Source of the DNA: Volutella citrinella | Lineage: Eukaryota > Ascomycota > Sordariomycetes > Hypocreales > Nectriaceae | Assembly (NCBI GenBank): GCA_034401135.1 | Contig: JAWZSP010000004.1 | Location: 1,922,001-1,986,000, forward strand | Length of the DNA: 64,000 nucleotides | Direction: 5' to 3' | Part shown: in pieces, positions 62,084 to 64,000 of the stretch | Layout of the letters: each line of letters starts with the position of its first letter | Numbering within the stretch: the stretch's first letter is position 1 | Position numbers and translations under genes: made by a program | The notes under the pieces: model-generated | The model's input: the letters and a program-made list of their open reading frames with translations, nothing else | Told to the model about the DNA's origin: nothing | Database searches by the model: none

Positions 62084-64000
62084 ATGGCCTCGCATAAAGG
62101 TGCCACGATGTCAACGCCGAAGAAACTAGTGAAGTATGGAAAGCCATCGCGCAACCGACACCATTATGAACTACCCACGAAAAGAGCTACCGAAACTCTT
62201 CCATCGCATCCCAGGCCCGCGGAGGCAGTAGCGAACACCCTGCCCCAAAGTCGAGCCCGAGAACCCGACCACAACATCGCCCAGAAAACGGATGATCACT
62301 CAAAAGCGAACGGAGATAGCTCCTCGGACCAGCCCTCGCTGCACAATGCGTCCGACAGTAGCAAGAAACGCAAAAGAGCCCAAAGACCGAAGCCCATATC
62401 GGATATCGCGGGAGAAACCTACCGGCCCACTCAAGCGTTCGCAACAGTGAATAGCAAAGGCGGGGACATGGTGTTATCCCACCGCGAGATCAGCAGTGAG
62501 CGGCCGAAAAAGGATTTCCAGACGGCAGATACATCAAAAACGAGCGGGGAGGGCGCAAAGCTGAGCACTCCCATCAAAAGAACCAAGCCAAATAATCCAA
62601 CACCGACAGTACCGTCGACCGCACGTCGACCCCGTCTAATTGACACTCTTGCGGCACAGAGATCGGACAGTCCCGAATCCGATTCGGGCTCAGAAACACG
62701 GTCTCCAACACCCACCGAATGGGACTCGTCCCTGAGCGTGACTCCGTCGATACAACAGCAACAGGCTGACAATAGGCCAAAAACACGTCCAGGAGTGGTT
62801 CTGCCCGGAAAGAGGGTCAAGTACACCTATGGCACGACCCGAACTATTCTCGCCAATTCACAGGACCTAAACAAAACCGGGCCAACAGCGGTTGAGGACG
62901 AAATAGATGATCTTCTCTCAGCACCCTCACAGCTTTCAAACCCCGACCCCTTCTCGGTCAGCGACGATGAAGCAGATGAAGGCGGCGAGGCACGGCCCGC
63001 CATAAAAAGCGTGCATGAGCTACGACGAGCAGGAGCACATAATCGTTTCTCGGACGAAATGGAGGATCTCATAACAAGAATCAGTTCCAACGGAAGCGTA
63101 TCATCCTCGATGCGGAGGAATGCATTACTAGAATTGGCGCAGAAACTACAACGCAAAGATTTCAGAAGCCAATTCCGAGACCACGCGGCGAGGGACAAAG
63201 TGGGCAAAGGCATTGGTCAAGAAGAAGACCTTATCAATGGCTTCTCCTTTACTTGTGCCCTGATCACATTTCTCGACTTCAGCCCAACGCCCCATCTCCT
63301 GCATCAGTTGATTGAAGACGGCCTGGGAAACCTTCTACGCAAGCTTCTACCAGTGCGCGAGGATATTGATGTCATCGCATCTATGAGTGTCCCCAAATTG
63401 TCGAAAAACACCAGGGCATCACTGAGCGACGTCCGAAGGATGCTAGGCCGAATGGATGTATGGCAAGGCCGCGACAAACAAATCATCTCGCCGCGGGTTG
63501 TTTCGTTACAGTTACTTGATGTTCTGAGCCACGGTATCGATCCTGGCGATTCAGCGCCACTCATCAGGGGATTAGAGAGTGAGCTTGTCTCGGTGATGAA
63601 TGATTGCACGAACATCGACTTCAGCCGCGACGTGGGTTTTGCGCTAGTTATTTCTATTCTTGAAGCACAGTCGGGTCTGGCCAACAGCGGTGAGGGAGAC
63701 ATGTTCTGGGTTTCCAAGCATGCCACCGAGGTGGCTCGGTTTCTCGGAAATAGCCTCCTGCAGTGGCCTGAGAAGCCGGGCGAGATCGAGGTAACTCTGC
63801 TCAAACTGGCAATCAACACGTCAAATACAGCGTCGGGCGCTGCGGCTTTCGACAGTTCCGCGATCCTGGTCAATTTGTCAAGCCAAGTGTCCTCTGCACT
63901 GCGCTTGGCTCAGAGGGATGTTGCCAATGGCGAGGTCGACTCAGAATCATACAATGGACTTCTACTGATACTTGGGGTAATGATAAACATCGTGGAGCAT
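62084..64000 (+). CDS. WAPL-like cohesin release factor, N-terminal 639 codons
   Basis: One open frame without intron runs from ATG 62,084 past the window end. Residues 1-240 are charged, Ser/Pro-rich and surely disordered (basic KKRKRAQRPK near 105-115, GlnGln-rich 226-230). Then VKYTYGTTRTILA (about 245-257) and SVHELRRAGAHNRFSDEME (309-327) match the start of the fungal WAPL (Rad61/Wpl1) domain, followed by predicted helical-repeat sequence with LINGFSFTCALITFLDF and VVSLQLLDVLSHGI. WAPL removes cohesin from chromosomes by opening the Smc3-Scc1 gate with Pds5. The C-terminal part of the domain is outside the window, so integrity cannot be judged. A second ATG at codon 9 could be the real start. 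The family call is from motif memory. Confidence 0.75.
   Translation, partial: MASHKGATMSTPKKLVKYGKPSRNRHHYELPTKRATETLPSHPRPAEAVANTLPQSRAREPDHNIAQKTDDHSKANGDSSSDQPSLHNASDSSKKRKRAQRPKPISDIAGETYRPTQAFATVNSKGGDMVLSHREISSERPKKDFQTADTSKTSGEGAKLSTPIKRTKPNNPTPTVPSTARRPRLIDTLAAQRSDSPESDSGSETRSPTPTEWDSSLSVTPSIQQQQADNRPKTRPGVVLPGKRVKYTYGTTRTILANSQDLNKTGPTAVEDEIDDLLSAPSQLSNPDPFSVSDDEADEGGEARPAIKSVHELRRAGAHNRFSDEMEDLITRISSNGSVSSSMRRNALLELAQKLQRKDFRSQFRDHAARDKVGKGIGQEEDLINGFSFTCALITFLDFSPTPHLLHQLIEDGLGNLLRKLLPVREDIDVIASMSVPKLSKNTRASLSDVRRMLGRMDVWQGRDKQIISPRVVSLQLLDVLSHGIDPGDSAPLIRGLESELVSVMNDCTNIDFSRDVGFALVISILEAQSGLANSGEGDMFWVSKHATEVARFLGNSLLQWPEKPGEIEVTLLKLAINTSNTASGAAAFDSSAILVNLSSQVSSALRLAQRDVANGEVDSESYNGLLLILGVMINIVEH

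Noticed and set aside
62187..63873. Several minus-strand open frames of 85-189 codons
   Set aside because: They are antisense shadows of the continuous WAPL-like frame, which carries recognisable motifs.

Overview
The window is a piece of a filamentous ascomycete genome (Pezizomycotina; Sordariomycetes/Hypocreales is my guess from gene style, not proven). Evidence: genes broken by many short introns (about 45-100 nt, GT..CTRAY..AG), typical fungal housekeeping proteins, and a very large AT-rich repeat block bearing the mark of repeat-induced point mutation (RIP). It falls into two parts with a sharp edge near 46,030.

Positions 1-46,030 are an extremely AT-rich island with no intact genes. 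CA and TG dinucleotides are almost absent; surviving C sits in CT/CC and surviving G in AG/GG, which is what CpA-directed RIP leaves. The island is a graveyard of retroelements. One can still be delimited: a Ty3/gypsy-type, chromodomain-bearing LTR retrotransposon at 8,989-16,240, with two LTRs of exactly 280 bp, an apparent 5-bp TTATT target duplication, and readable remnants of reverse transcriptase, integrase and chromodomain. At least five further copies of the same LTR lie at 178, 5,626, 18,445, 41,002 and 44,530. A second element family (called B here) runs from before the window to about 3,958 and has degraded partial copies around 30.0, 33-34, 37, 41-43 and 45.3-45.8 kb.

Positions 46,030-64,000 are normal gene-dense DNA. 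In order: an NRPS-like adenylation domain fused directly to a membrane flavoprotein (+, 46,591-49,939); a mitochondrial alpha/beta hydrolase of the IMO32/ABHD11 type (+, 50,377-51,662); 40S ribosomal protein eS1 (-, 52,166-53,224); a two-exon unknown protein (-, 54,087-54,623); URC1, a GTP-cyclohydrolase-II-like uracil-catabolism enzyme split into 20 exons including 9-nt and 4-nt micro-exons (-, 55,591-58,161); the elongation factor ELF1 (+, 59,698-60,258); uracil phosphoribosyltransferase (-, 60,362-61,333); and the first 639 codons of a WAPL-like cohesin release factor (+, 62,084 to the window end). All coding genes examined can be spliced into open frames; none looks broken.

The main biological points: URC1 and UPRT, which act in the same uracil-degradation (URC) pathway, sit 2.2 kb apart on one strand with ELF1 between them. 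URC1 has an exceptionally dense intron layout with three micro-exons and two apparent GC-AG introns. The adenylating membrane flavoprotein has no carrier domain and lies about 560 bp from the edge of the putative heterochromatin, a setting where silencing could control it.
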